Assembly (NCBI GenBank): GCA_964444515.1
Contig: CAYUGY010000017.1
Span: forward strand, 1-14,020
Direction of reading: 5' to 3'
Source of the DNA: JAIXRY01 sp964444515
Lineage (GTDB): Bacteria > Patescibacteriota > Minisyncoccia > Phycocordibacterales > UBA9973
Length of the DNA stretch: 14,020 bases
Positions 8,181 through 14,011 of this stretch are shown piece by piece. Numbering within the stretch: the first letter of the stretch is position 1; each line of letters begins with the position of its first letter. The notes under the pieces were generated by a model. That model was not told the origin of the DNA. It did no database searches and worked only from the letters and a program-made list of their open reading frames with translations. Position numbers and translations under genes: made by a program.

Positions 8181-8885
8181 TTACTTAATTATCTTACTCA
8201 ACGTCTCATCAAATTTATCAAACTTTTGGTAACCCATTACTGGAGTTGTTTCGCCGGTAGTGTTGTTGATGATAACAGAGAATGGAGTACCTTGTACGCC
8301 AAGTGCTTGTATTTCAGCTACTTGTGCCATTATTTTTGCATCGTATGTTTTGTCTGTCATACATTGTTCAAAATCATTTTGATTGACACCTCCATTTTTT
8401 ACAATACTTGGTAGGGTAGAGAGATCTAATCCATCATTTGATTTTGTTGTCGACATTATTTCATTCAACGCATTCCAGTAAGCAGTATTTCCTCCGATTC
8501 CACCGATACATTCTATTGCATTAGCTTCCAAACGAGCTTGTTTATGAAGGCCTTCAATTGGATAATTTCTATATACCCATGCAATTTTTCCTGGATATTT
8601 TTGCATCGCTTGCATTAGTGTTCCATGGAATAGTCGGCAATACGGACATTCTAGATCAGAATATTCAATAATAGTAACTTGCGCGCTTGCTGCGATTCCA
8701 TTGACATAATCATCACTTCGTAATTTCAAAATATCTACAGAGTTTACTGTTTGCGCTTGTGTGTCAGCGGGTTTAGTTACTTTTGGTGGAAGCTTTGGTG
8801 ATTTGTAGATAGCCAGTGCAAGAATAATAAGTACGACGAGTACGATAATTTTAGACAAATTGTCTTGTGTTTTGTTTTGTTCCAT
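8181..8885 (-). CDS. Membrane-anchored DsbA/BdbD-like thiol-disulfide oxidoreductase
   Basis: A 234-residue protein with a short basic N-terminus, one membrane segment (about 12-27, acting as uncleaved anchor) and a Pro-rich linker, then an extracytoplasmic thioredoxin-fold domain of the DsbA/DSBA-like type. The active site is C80-P-Y-C83 in the context YSDLECPYCRLFH. The conserved cis-proline follows Thr (T200-P201, GVQGTPFSVIIN). The inserted helical domain lies between (~100-190) and holds two further cysteines, C126 and C175, which may form a structural or relay disulfide. The likely role is to introduce or shuffle disulfides in exported proteins. The next candidate redox protein is at 10259-10948, so this stretch encodes two surface thiol proteins around a glycosyltransferase. 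The start is favoured by an AGGA three bases upstream, but the promoter puts the transcription start at the ATG. Confidence 0.9.
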   Translation of the reverse strand: MEQNKTQDNLSKIIVLVVLIILALAIYKSPKLPPKVTKPADTQAQTVNSVDILKLRSDDYVNGIAASAQVTIIEYSDLECPYCRLFHGTLMQAMQKYPGKIAWVYRNYPIEGLHKQARLEANAIECIGGIGGNTAYWNALNEIMSTTKSNDGLDLSTLPSIVKNGGVNQNDFEQCMTDKTYDAKIMAQVAEIQALGVQGTPFSVIINNTTGETTPVMGYQKFDKFDETLSKIIK

Positions 8886-8892
8886 ATGTCCT

Positions 8893-8919
8893 ATTTTAGC
8901 ATATTTGGTTTTTTAACAA
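8893..8919 (-). promoter_or_regulatory. Extended -10 promoter of the DsbA-like gene
   Basis: Read on the - strand: TTGTTA (8919-8914), 15 bases, then TGCTAAAAT (8901-8893), an extended -10 element. The expected start, 7 bases past the -10, falls at 8886, one base before the ATG, so the transcript would be essentially leaderless. The -35 is weak and its spacing short. Confidence 0.55.
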
Positions 8920-8931
8920 GGTGTATATGTA

Positions 8932-8960
8932 TTGAAAATAAGCCATTTTTATGGTATTTT
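8932..8960 (+). promoter_or_regulatory. Promoter of the GT2 glycosyltransferase gene
   Basis: TTGAAA (8932-8937), 17 bases, TATTTT (8955-8960) preceded by TGG, giving an extended -10. The predicted start is 8967, which is exactly the A of the ATG. This promoter decides the start codon over the longer reading frame that opens at 8865, which would overlap the divergent DsbA-like gene and its promoter. Confidence 0.68.
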
Positions 8961-8966
8961 AGCTCT

Positions 8967-10226
8967 ATGGAACAGGTCATAACGGCCATTTTTTATTGTA
9001 TAGCGTTTTTGGCGGTCTACGTACAGGTCTTCTTTTTGGTGACCTTTTTTGAGCGTCGCAAAGACATCTTGATTCGTACTGAGCACATTGAGCTTACCGA
9101 CTATCCAAGTGTGACTATTGTCGTACCGTGTTACAACGAAGAAAAAACAGTTGAAGGAACAATCAATTCAATTCTCGCGCTTTCGTATCCAGCAGATAAA
9201 CTCAAAATTAGTATTGTCGATGATGGCTCAAAAGATGGTACGTGGAATGTTGTAAGTAAATTTGAGGGTCATCCACAGATTACGTTGTTTGCCAAAGAAA
9301 ATGGTGGCAAGCACACCGCACTCAATCACGCACTCGCATCTTTGACTACTGACTTCGTTGGTTGTCTTGATGCTGACTCATCGGTTCATCCAGAAGCATT
9401 GAAACGAATTATGACGTATTTTGATGACAAGGATACGATGGCAGTGGCTCCGTCAATCGTCGTACGTGACCCAAAAACGCTCATACAGTACGCTCAAGCA
9501 GTGGAATACGATATGGGGCACTATATGAAGAAAATGCTCGCATTCAACGGAGCTATCCATGTGACCCCTGGTCCGTTCTCAATCTTTCGCAAAGAAGTGT
9601 TTGAGAATCTTGGTCCATACCGCAAGGCGCACAATACCGAAGATCAAGAGATTGCACTTCGTATGCAAAAGCACGGCTACAAGATTGAACACGCTCCTGA
9701 TGCGTATGTGTTTACCAATAGTCCAAATACAATTCCAAAACTATACCGCCAACGTGTGCGATGGATTTATGGATTTATCAAAAACGCAATTGATTACAAA
9801 GAACTAATCTTTCGTTCAAAATACGGCAACATCGGACTCTTTACGATTCCATCAGGCATGATTTCGATTTCAGCGACGATTATCATGTTGTCATTCACGT
9901 TCTATCAATGGGCAAAATATATCGAACAAAAAGCTGTGCAAATCAATACGACTGGATTATCATTTTCATTTAGTACCGTATCTTTCGATTTCTTTTACTT
10001 CAGCACCAAGATGGCTGTCTTTATTTCAGTGCTTTTATACACGCTCGTGATCTTCTCATTGATCAATGGACGTTCAATGATTCCAGGACGCAAGAAGCTC
10101 TCATGGGACATCTTTCTGTTTGTGATTATTTACTCTGTAGTGGCGCCCGTGTGGCTTCTCAAGTCAGTCTGGAACGCTATTTGGTCTAGAGAATCGAGTT
10201 GGACAGGGGAGCGTAATGTCAGTTAG
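8967..10226 (+). CDS. GT2 family membrane glycosyltransferase (BcsA/IcaA-like)
   Basis: A 419-residue inner-membrane glycosyltransferase of family 2, similar in layout to processive polysaccharide synthases. An N-terminal membrane helix (~4-27) is followed by the cytoplasmic GT-A domain: VVPCYNEE (52-59), the nucleotide-binding VDDG (84-87), the metal-binding DAD (135-137), the catalytic-base region TEDQE (224-228) and the acceptor motif QRVRW (262-266, the QxxRW signature). Further membrane helices lie at ~290-315, 348-367 and 382-402. The presence of DDG, DxD, TED and QxxRW together argues for a polymerising or lipid-linked glycan transferase that could also pass the chain through the membrane; the donor sugar and product cannot be read. 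The start at 8967 replaces an upstream in-frame ATG at 8865 because of promoter position and the sensible N-terminal helix. Confidence 0.93.
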   Translation: MEQVITAIFYCIAFLAVYVQVFFLVTFFERRKDILIRTEHIELTDYPSVTIVVPCYNEEKTVEGTINSILALSYPADKLKISIVDDGSKDGTWNVVSKFEGHPQITLFAKENGGKHTALNHALASLTTDFVGCLDADSSVHPEALKRIMTYFDDKDTMAVAPSIVVRDPKTLIQYAQAVEYDMGHYMKKMLAFNGAIHVTPGPFSIFRKEVFENLGPYRKAHNTEDQEIALRMQKHGYKIEHAPDAYVFTNSPNTIPKLYRQRVRWIYGFIKNAIDYKELIFRSKYGNIGLFTIPSGMISISATIIMLSFTFYQWAKYIEQKAVQINTTGLSFSFSTVSFDFFYFSTKMAVFISVLLYTLVIFSLINGRSMIPGRKKLSWDIFLFVIIYSVVAPVWLLKSVWNAIWSRESSWTGERNVS

Positions 10227-10251
10227 AAAATACCAGAATTAATGTTAAAAT
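10223..10251 (+). promoter_or_regulatory. Extended -10 promoter of the thioredoxin-like gene
   Basis: TGTTAAAAT (10243-10251) is an extended -10; the -35 at a 17-base distance (TTAGAA, 10223-10228) is poor. The expected transcription start is 10258, one base before the ATG at 10259. It therefore favours 10259 over the ATG at 10250, which lies inside the -10 box. Confidence 0.55.
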
Positions 10252-10258
10252 GAATTTT

Positions 10259-10948
10259 ATGCAAAACAAAGTAGATTGGAAAAAATACATCATCGTGCTC
10301 GTTATTACTATCTTGTTGTTCCTCATCGCAGGAGCACTTTCTGGGTTTTTTACTGACAAAAAACTGCAATCAATCCGCACAGTCCAGGACAAAATCGCCA
10401 CAGATATCCTCTCATCAGAAACACAATATTCATTGTTGTCAGAACTTTCTTGTGAAGATATTGGGCAAGGAAATTTGTCAGATGAATTGAATTCAATTGC
10501 CGATAAAATCGCTTATAGTGAACAAAATCTCAAATACAGTGATGAAGTTGTTGAGCTGAAAAAGTATTACACATTGCTCGAAATCAAAGATTATTTGCTT
10601 TCAAAAAAGATCGGAGAGCGTTGTGGTAAAAGAACACCAACCGTATTTTATTTCTACACTACGGCTGAAAACTGCACCCTTTGTACCAAACAAGGATACG
10701 TACTAACTGAACTTCGCAACAAGTACCCAGATTTGCGTGTGTATTCTTTTGATTACAATCTCGACCTCTCTGCATCAAATGCACTGCTCCGTATTTACGA
10801 CATCAAAGACACCGAACTTCCAACATTGGTTATCAATGACAAAACCAAAGTTACTGGTTTCAAATCTACTGCTGATATTGAGAAATTAATTCCTGCATTG
10901 GCGAAGATGAAAAAAGATACTGATACTGCAACTTCGACGAAGAAATAA
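10259..10948 (+). CDS. Membrane-anchored thioredoxin-like protein
   Basis: About 229 residues from this start. A basic N-terminus and a single membrane helix (~10-31) anchor the protein. A helical spacer (~35-120, acidic and heptad-like, possibly coiled coil) leads to a C-terminal thioredoxin-fold domain. That domain shows FYFYTTAENCTLC with a CxxC pair (C139 and C142 in this numbering), then RVYSFDYNLDL and the conserved cis-proline segment ELPTLVIND. Two more cysteines lie at ~65 and ~122. The C-terminus is a Lys/Thr/Asp tail. The domain probably faces the outside and works in disulfide exchange with the DsbA-like protein (inference). An ATG 9 bases upstream (10250) is possible but overlaps the promoter. 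The gene is followed 2 bases later by the metallo-hydrolase, which implies one transcript. Confidence 0.82.
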   Translation: MQNKVDWKKYIIVLVITILLFLIAGALSGFFTDKKLQSIRTVQDKIATDILSSETQYSLLSELSCEDIGQGNLSDELNSIADKIAYSEQNLKYSDEVVELKKYYTLLEIKDYLLSKKIGERCGKRTPTVFYFYTTAENCTLCTKQGYVLTELRNKYPDLRVYSFDYNLDLSASNALLRIYDIKDTELPTLVINDKTKVTGFKSTADIEKLIPALAKMKKDTDTATSTKK

Positions 10949-10950
10949 AA

Positions 10951-11571
10951 ATGAATATAACTAAGTTCGAACAATCAGGATTTATTATAGAAAATGCAAA
11001 AGGTTTTAGATTGGCTATTGATATCGGAAACAAAACACCTTTAGAAAAGCTTGATGGGGTGACTTGTGATGCAATGTTCATCTCACATATTCACGGCGAC
11101 CATTTTTCATTGGAACAGGTCAAAAAACTCAATCCAAAAAAGTTGTATTTAAACAAAGAGTGCATAGAGATACTCGGTGAAGAAATCTTGCCTTTTGAAA
11201 TAATAACAATAAAAAACGGCAATACTCTTACCGTAGATACTTTTTCAATTGAAGTATTCAATGTAGATCACGGTCCCAATGTGTCTGCTCCGCTGCTTGA
11301 GAATTTTGGATTCTTGATCAATGTTGATGATCAAAATATTTATTTTGCCGGCGATATGTTTTATGAATCAGAGATCGACGTATCAGAACTGGAAGTCGAT
11401 TATTTACTGTTACCTGTTGGAACATTTTACACCTTCGGTCCTGAAGAAGCATTTGCATTTGCACAAAAATTCGGAAAGATTGAAAAAATCATTTCGATGC
11501 ACTATGAAAAAACTCCAGAAACTTACGGACAATTTTTAGAATTAGCAAAAGGTACTTTTGAGGTAGAATAG
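10951..11571 (+). CDS. UlaG-like metallo-beta-lactamase-fold hydrolase
   Basis: A 206-residue cytoplasmic protein of the metallo-beta-lactamase superfamily, closest by layout to the small UlaG/UPF0173-like group. Metal ligands are visible in order: H46-I-H48-G-D50-H51 (SHIHGDHF), H107 in NVDHGPN, D135 in YFAGDMFY, and H184 in SMHYEK. Members of this group hydrolyse phosphoester, lactone or related bonds and often have unknown substrates. The protein is complete and the metal set looks intact, so activity is likely. There is no signal peptide. It starts 2 bases after the thioredoxin-like gene and ends 4 bases before a small protein gene. No ribosome binding site is seen; coupling to the upstream gene would explain its translation. 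Confidence 0.92.
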   Translation: MNITKFEQSGFIIENAKGFRLAIDIGNKTPLEKLDGVTCDAMFISHIHGDHFSLEQVKKLNPKKLYLNKECIEILGEEILPFEIITIKNGNTLTVDTFSIEVFNVDHGPNVSAPLLENFGFLINVDDQNIYFAGDMFYESEIDVSELEVDYLLLPVGTFYTFGPEEAFAFAQKFGKIEKIISMHYEKTPETYGQFLELAKGTFEVE

Positions 11572-11575
11572 GATT

Positions 11576-11881
11576 ATGACTTATTGGGATATATATCAAG
11601 TAAATAGTGCCTCTGCCAATCTTGTTGGAGTAAAATTTCGTGGAACTGTTCGTAAGTTTTCGATAGAGAACGATATTGTTTTGCTTGCAGAAAATGCACA
11701 AGACGAAGCAAATACAGTTCGTTTTGCGCTTGTTGAAAATACGTATGAAGAGGAATTACTACAAAAAATAATTGCATTTATAAGAACGATTATTTCTGAT
11801 GCAGAAGTAAAAAAAGTACTAGAGAATGTTCCAAACCCAATTTTATCAAAGCTTAAAAATAACGATTTAACCCGATACTAA
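11576..11881 (+). CDS. Small protein of unknown function (acylphosphatase-like?)
   Basis: A 101-residue soluble protein. The middle part, VGVKFRGTVRKFSIENDIVLLAEN (17-40), followed by VRFALVE and a helix EELLQKIIAFIRTII, gives an alternating strand-helix pattern that is compatible with a small alpha/beta fold such as acylphosphatase. The canonical GRVQGVGFR loop and catalytic Asn pattern are not clearly present, so I do not assign that function. The C-terminus (VPNPILSKLKNNDLTRY) looks like a conserved tail. It sits in a tight run: 4 bases after the metallo-hydrolase and 4 bases before the dehydrogenase homologue. An AGGA overlapping the upstream stop lies only 2 bases before the ATG. The position inside an operon and clean codon use support a real gene. 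Confidence 0.72.
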   Translation: MTYWDIYQVNSASANLVGVKFRGTVRKFSIENDIVLLAENAQDEANTVRFALVENTYEEELLQKIIAFIRTIISDAEVKKVLENVPNPILSKLKNNDLTRY

Positions 11882-11885
11882 TATT

Positions 11886-12821
11886 ATGAAAAATATTTTA
11901 ATTACTGATTCCTTGTTTATTCACAAAGAACACGAACAAAAACTTCGCGATGCGGGATTGGAAATTACCCGTCTCGATAAACCGAAGGCTACAGAAGAAG
12001 AATTATGTGAAGCATTAAAAGGCAAGCACGGTTATATCTTGGGTGGAATTGAACAGCTAACTGATAAAGTTATCGATAGTGCCGATTCGCTTGAAGCCAT
12101 TGTGTTCACAGGTATTGGATATAAAGACTTTATTCCAAATTATGAATATGTAACTAGTAAAGGAATTGCGATTGCAAATACACCAGATAGTCCAACACAT
12201 GCAGTTGCGGAATGGGCGATTACGATGGCACTTGCGATGAATCGAAATATTTTTGAACTTGGCAGAACAGGGACAAAAGATTTTATGACAAGTAAAGGAA
12301 TTCAAGATCAAAAGATCGGGATTATTGGACTTGGAAGAATTGGGCAAGAAATAATCAAAACGATCAAACCTTTCCGTCCGGCAGATATTTCTTATTACAG
12401 TAAACATAAACACGAAGATAAGGAGAATGAATTGGGGATTACACACAAAGAACTCCCAGGGCTTTTTGATCAAAGTGATATCGTGTTTGTTTGTGTGTCA
12501 AAAGATGCTGGAAAGGATTTCATTGGTAAAAATGAGCTTGCGCATATGAAAGACGGAGCGCTGCTTGTTACTTTTATGGCAGAAGGAATAGTTGATGATG
12601 TTGCATTGCTTAACGAATTACAATCAGGAAGAATTCGTGCAGTTTCTGATCATCCAATAAAGGATGAAAAGTCAAAAGAGTTACCTTTAAATATTTGGTA
12701 CTGTTTCAATGGATCAAATGCATTCAACACCATACCAGGAATCAAATTAACAAGTGATATGGCAACAGAATCAATAATCAATCTTTTAACAACAGGTGAA
12801 GATAAGAATAAGGTTAATTAA
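11886..12821 (+). CDS. D-2-hydroxyacid dehydrogenase homologue with altered catalytic residues
   Basis: A 311-residue member of the D-isomer-specific 2-hydroxyacid dehydrogenase family. The Rossmann motif GLGRIG (148-153, in QKIGIIGLGRIGQE) would bind NAD(P)H. The substrate domain has the family HAVAEWAITMALAMNRN segment (105-121) and TGIGYKDF. Two of the three catalytic residues appear to be lost. The usual NTARGxxVD motif reads VTFMAEGIVDD (228-238), with Ala232 at the catalytic Arg position. The usual TPHxG reads CFNGSN (273-278), with Asn275 at the His position. The protein may bind dinucleotide and a ligand without acting as a normal dehydrogenase, or use a variant mechanism. It follows the small protein by 4 bases and precedes a broken cupin gene by 2. 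Confidence 0.9.
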   Translation: MKNILITDSLFIHKEHEQKLRDAGLEITRLDKPKATEEELCEALKGKHGYILGGIEQLTDKVIDSADSLEAIVFTGIGYKDFIPNYEYVTSKGIAIANTPDSPTHAVAEWAITMALAMNRNIFELGRTGTKDFMTSKGIQDQKIGIIGLGRIGQEIIKTIKPFRPADISYYSKHKHEDKENELGITHKELPGLFDQSDIVFVCVSKDAGKDFIGKNELAHMKDGALLVTFMAEGIVDDVALLNELQSGRIRAVSDHPIKDEKSKELPLNIWYCFNGSNAFNTIPGIKLTSDMATESIINLLTTGEDKNKVN

Positions 12822-12823
12822 GA

Positions 12824-13101
12824 ATGAACAAAAAAGAACTAAAACAAAAATTAACTGACCAAGGGTTTCCGATTGTATATGAATGGACAGATGAGCCTGG
12901 GACTGTATACGAAGAACATGAACACAAAGGACGAGTGGCTTTTATGTCACAAAAGGTTCGGTGACATTCTCAGGTGGAATCGAGCAAACACTTGGTCCAG
13001 GTGAATTTATTGAAGTTCCAATTGGAGTAAAACATACCGCCCTTGTAGGTGAGGATGGGTGTGAGTATGTTGTCGCACAAGAAATAGAAGGTGACGCCTA
13101 G
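12824..13101 (+). pseudogene. Small cupin-domain protein, single-base frameshift
   Basis: The first frame runs from ATG 12824 to a TGA at 12962 (46 codons). The second frame continues from about 12943 to a TAG at 13099. Joined at the short T-run near 12940-12943, they give one protein of ~92 residues with both cupin motifs. Motif 1 is GTVYEEHEH (G26, H32, H34), with GSVTFSGG after the break. Motif 2 is GEFIEVPIGVKH in the second frame. One extra T (five instead of four at 12940-12944) would restore the whole frame. Cupins of this size are metal-binding beta barrels with very varied roles. The frameshift may be genuine decay or a sequencing/assembly error; intact codon quality on both sides suggests an error or a very recent event. 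It is coupled to the dehydrogenase homologue upstream. Confidence 0.82.
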
Positions 13102-13102
13102 C

Positions 13103-13131
13103 TTGAAAATTTCATCCCAATAGTGTATTGT
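13103..13131 (+). promoter_or_regulatory. Promoter of the small membrane protein gene
   Basis: TTGAAA (13103-13108), 17 bases, TATTGT (13126-13131). The expected start near 13138 gives a ~22-base leader; a GAGGA at 13136-13140 is too far from the ATG to be a good ribosome site. A weaker option, TTGTTT (13128) with TACACT (13150), would give a near-leaderless mRNA. Confidence 0.45.
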
Positions 13132-13159
13132 TTTTGAGGAAAAACTACGTACACTAAAT

Positions 13160-13675
13160 ATGATACATATTATTTTTGTTATTGTTTTGATTTGTTTATT
13201 TGTGCAAATGGTGCACTTGCCACCCAAAGCATACAAAAAGTTACTTTGCCGGTTTGCTGAAATTGAAGAAGAGAGGTTTGTTCCTCGTTTTTGTTTTACC
13301 AACAAATCAAACAAGGAGCTCGATAGGTTGTCAGATCAATTACTAGATACTATCAATGCTCCGGTCATATTTTTTTTAAAAAATATGCACCAATGGTTCT
13401 TGGATTGCCTGGTGGTTGTGTCTTTGTATCTTTTTATTTTATTGAAAATTGAATTTGTCACAATAATCGGTATTCGTATTATTTTCTCGAGTATTCTAGC
13501 TGTGTGTTTATTTATTTTTTCAGCACATCTTATTTTGCTTGAAAAATATAAAAAAGAGGCTCGAAGAGATATAAAGAAACGCTTGGTAGAAAAGGAAAGA
13601 GAAGATCAAAAGGAATTAGATTTATTTATAAGAAGGACTTCTGCAGCAGATTACGACACCCCAGAAGCAGAGTAA
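13160..13675 (+). CDS. Small membrane protein of unknown function
   Basis: A 171-residue protein with three hydrophobic helices: about 2-19, 79-97 and 103-127. Between the first two is a soluble segment of ~60 residues (KAYKKLLCRFAEIEEERF... to NAPVIFFLKNMHQW). After the third is a strongly charged C-terminal helix (KYKKEARRDIKKRLVEKEREDQKELD, 129-154), probably cytoplasmic and possibly coiled coil. I do not recognise a family or a catalytic motif. It is a single-gene unit with its own promoter upstream and a clear terminator 4 bases after the stop. A membrane scaffold or envelope-associated role is only a guess. Confidence 0.8.
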   Translation: MIHIIFVIVLICLFVQMVHLPPKAYKKLLCRFAEIEEERFVPRFCFTNKSNKELDRLSDQLLDTINAPVIFFLKNMHQWFLDCLVVVSLYLFILLKIEFVTIIGIRIIFSSILAVCLFIFSAHLILLEKYKKEARRDIKKRLVEKEREDQKELDLFIRRTSAADYDTPEAE

Positions 13676-13678
13676 AAT

Positions 13679-13703
13679 CTCCCCCGAAAAGGGGAGTTTT
13701 TTT
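13679..13703 (+). terminator. Intrinsic terminator after the membrane protein gene
   Basis: A 6-bp stem CTCCCC/GGGGAG (13679-13684 with 13691-13696) around CGAAAA, followed directly by seven T (13697-13703). Classic rho-independent form. Confidence 0.92.
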
Positions 13704-13704
13704 G

Positions 13705-13732
13705 TTGCAAAAAATTGTGGATGTGATATATT
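13705..13732 (+). promoter_or_regulatory. Promoter for the tRNA-Thr leader transcript
   Basis: TTGCAA (13705-13710), 16 bases, then TGATATATT (13724-13732), an extended -10. The start is expected near 13739. It lies immediately after the previous terminator, and the only gene downstream before the next terminator is the tRNA, 157 bases away. Confidence 0.65.
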
Positions 13733-13788
13733 ATTGAGACCAAGAGATGAAACTATGGTCGGAAATCTGATCAGAGTTTAAGGAAAAA

Positions 13789-13809
13789 TTAGTCGAAAAT
13801 TTCGACTAA
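13789..13809. repeat. Near-perfect palindrome
   Basis: TTAGTCGAAA (13789-13798) and its exact reverse complement TTTCGACTAA (13800-13809) are separated by a single A. The close symmetry fits either a protein-binding operator or a short RNA hairpin with a small loop. Confidence 0.8.
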
Positions 13810-13827
13810 AATAAGTACAAAATTCAG

Positions 13828-13870
13828 GTCGGAAAAAATTATAAGACTTTGTCTTAAATTTTCTTCCGAC
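13828..13870 (+). repeat. Long hairpin GTCGGAA...TTCCGAC
   Basis: A 43-base stem-loop with the outer stem GTCGGAA/TTCCGAC and the inner stem TAAGAC/GTCTTA around a TTT loop, joined by A/T pairs. Only a bulged A (13841) and a bulged C (13863) interrupt about 19 base pairs. It has no T-run directly after it, so it is not a normal terminator. Confidence 0.75.
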
Positions 13871-13871
13871 A

Positions 13872-13896
13872 CGAATTTCTCTTGTAAAGAAATTCG
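13872..13896 (+). repeat. Hairpin abutting the tRNA 5' end
   Basis: CGAATTTCT (13872-13880) pairs perfectly with AGAAATTCG (13888-13896) around CTTGTAA. The right arm includes the first base of the mature tRNA, so this stem would compete at one base pair with the acceptor stem; it may mark the RNase P processing region. Confidence 0.6.
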
Positions 13897-13968
13897 CCGC
13901 TTTAGCTCAGTTGGTAGAGCAACGCTTTTGTAAAGCGAAGGTCCCCAGTTCGAGTCTGGGAGGCGGCT
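13896..13968 (+). tRNA. trnT: tRNA-Thr (anticodon UGU)
   Basis: A 73-base cloverleaf. The acceptor stem GCCGCTT pairs with AGGCGGC (one G-T pair), with T as discriminator base. The D arm is GCTC/GAGC with the AGTTGGTA loop. The anticodon arm has the loop TTTGTAA with anticodon TGT (13929-13931), read as UGU for ACA-type Thr codons. The T arm is CCCAG-TTCGAGT-CTGGG. The outermost anticodon-stem pair is A-A (13922 with 13938), a small irregularity. The 3' CCA is not encoded (TCATAA follows), so it must be added by a nucleotidyltransferase. Confidence 0.96.
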
Positions 13969-13981
13969 CATAATAAAAAAC

Positions 13982-14011
13982 CACATCGGAAGGGTGTGTT
14001 TTTTTTTTTTT
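13982..14011 (+). terminator. Intrinsic terminator after tRNA-Thr
   Basis: CACATC (13982-13987) pairs with GGTGTG (13993-13998), including one T-G pair, around GGAAG. It is followed by thirteen T (13999-14011) and preceded by an A-run. The unit from 13705 to here looks like a stand-alone tRNA transcription unit. Confidence 0.85.

Larger units (their letters stand above)
13738..13895 (+). ncRNA. Hairpin-rich leader upstream of tRNA-Thr, possible structured RNA
   Basis: About 158 bases without a protein gene but with dense complementarity. In order: GACCA/TGGTC (13738-13742 with 13756-13760); the palindrome TCTGATCAGA (13766-13775); a 10+10 inverted repeat (13789-13809); a long hairpin (13828-13870); and a 9-bp hairpin ending on the first tRNA base (13872-13896). 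GTCGGAA occurs twice (13758 and 13828) and both copies could pair with TTCCGAC at 13864-13870, so alternative folds exist. It does not match tmRNA, 6S, SRP or RNase P RNA as far as I can tell. It could be a processed tRNA leader, a regulatory RNA or a remnant of an insertion near a tRNA. Confidence 0.4.

Noticed and set aside
8865..8966. A longer N-terminus for the glycosyltransferase starting at 8865
   Set aside because: The added 34 residues overlap the divergent DsbA-like gene and both promoters, and the promoter start coincides with the ATG at 8967.
10250..10258. ATG at 10250 as the start of the thioredoxin-like protein
   Set aside because: It lies within the -10 element; the ATG at 10259 fits the predicted transcript start. 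It is only 3 residues different, so the point is minor.
12824..12964. Recoding of TGA (as Gly in Gracilibacteria/SR1) to explain the in-frame TGA of the cupin
   Set aside because: After the TGA the frame gives no cupin sequence, motif glycines are all GGN in the window, and a one-base shift explains it fully.
13747..13770. 7-codon leader peptide MKLWSEI as a threonine attenuator
   Set aside because: It contains no Thr codon, has only a weak purine run before it, and controls a tRNA rather than a biosynthetic gene; it may be chance.
13738..13895. T-box riboswitch or tmRNA/6S RNA upstream of tRNA-Thr
   Set aside because: No T-box sequence or specifier loop and no amino-acid gene follows; no tmRNA or 6S features were seen.
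13789..13986. A 65-codon - strand reading frame across the tRNA (SRLPDSNWGPSLYKSVALPTELKRR)
   Set aside because: This is the well-known artefact frame made by the reverse strand of a tRNA gene; the cloverleaf explains the sequence.
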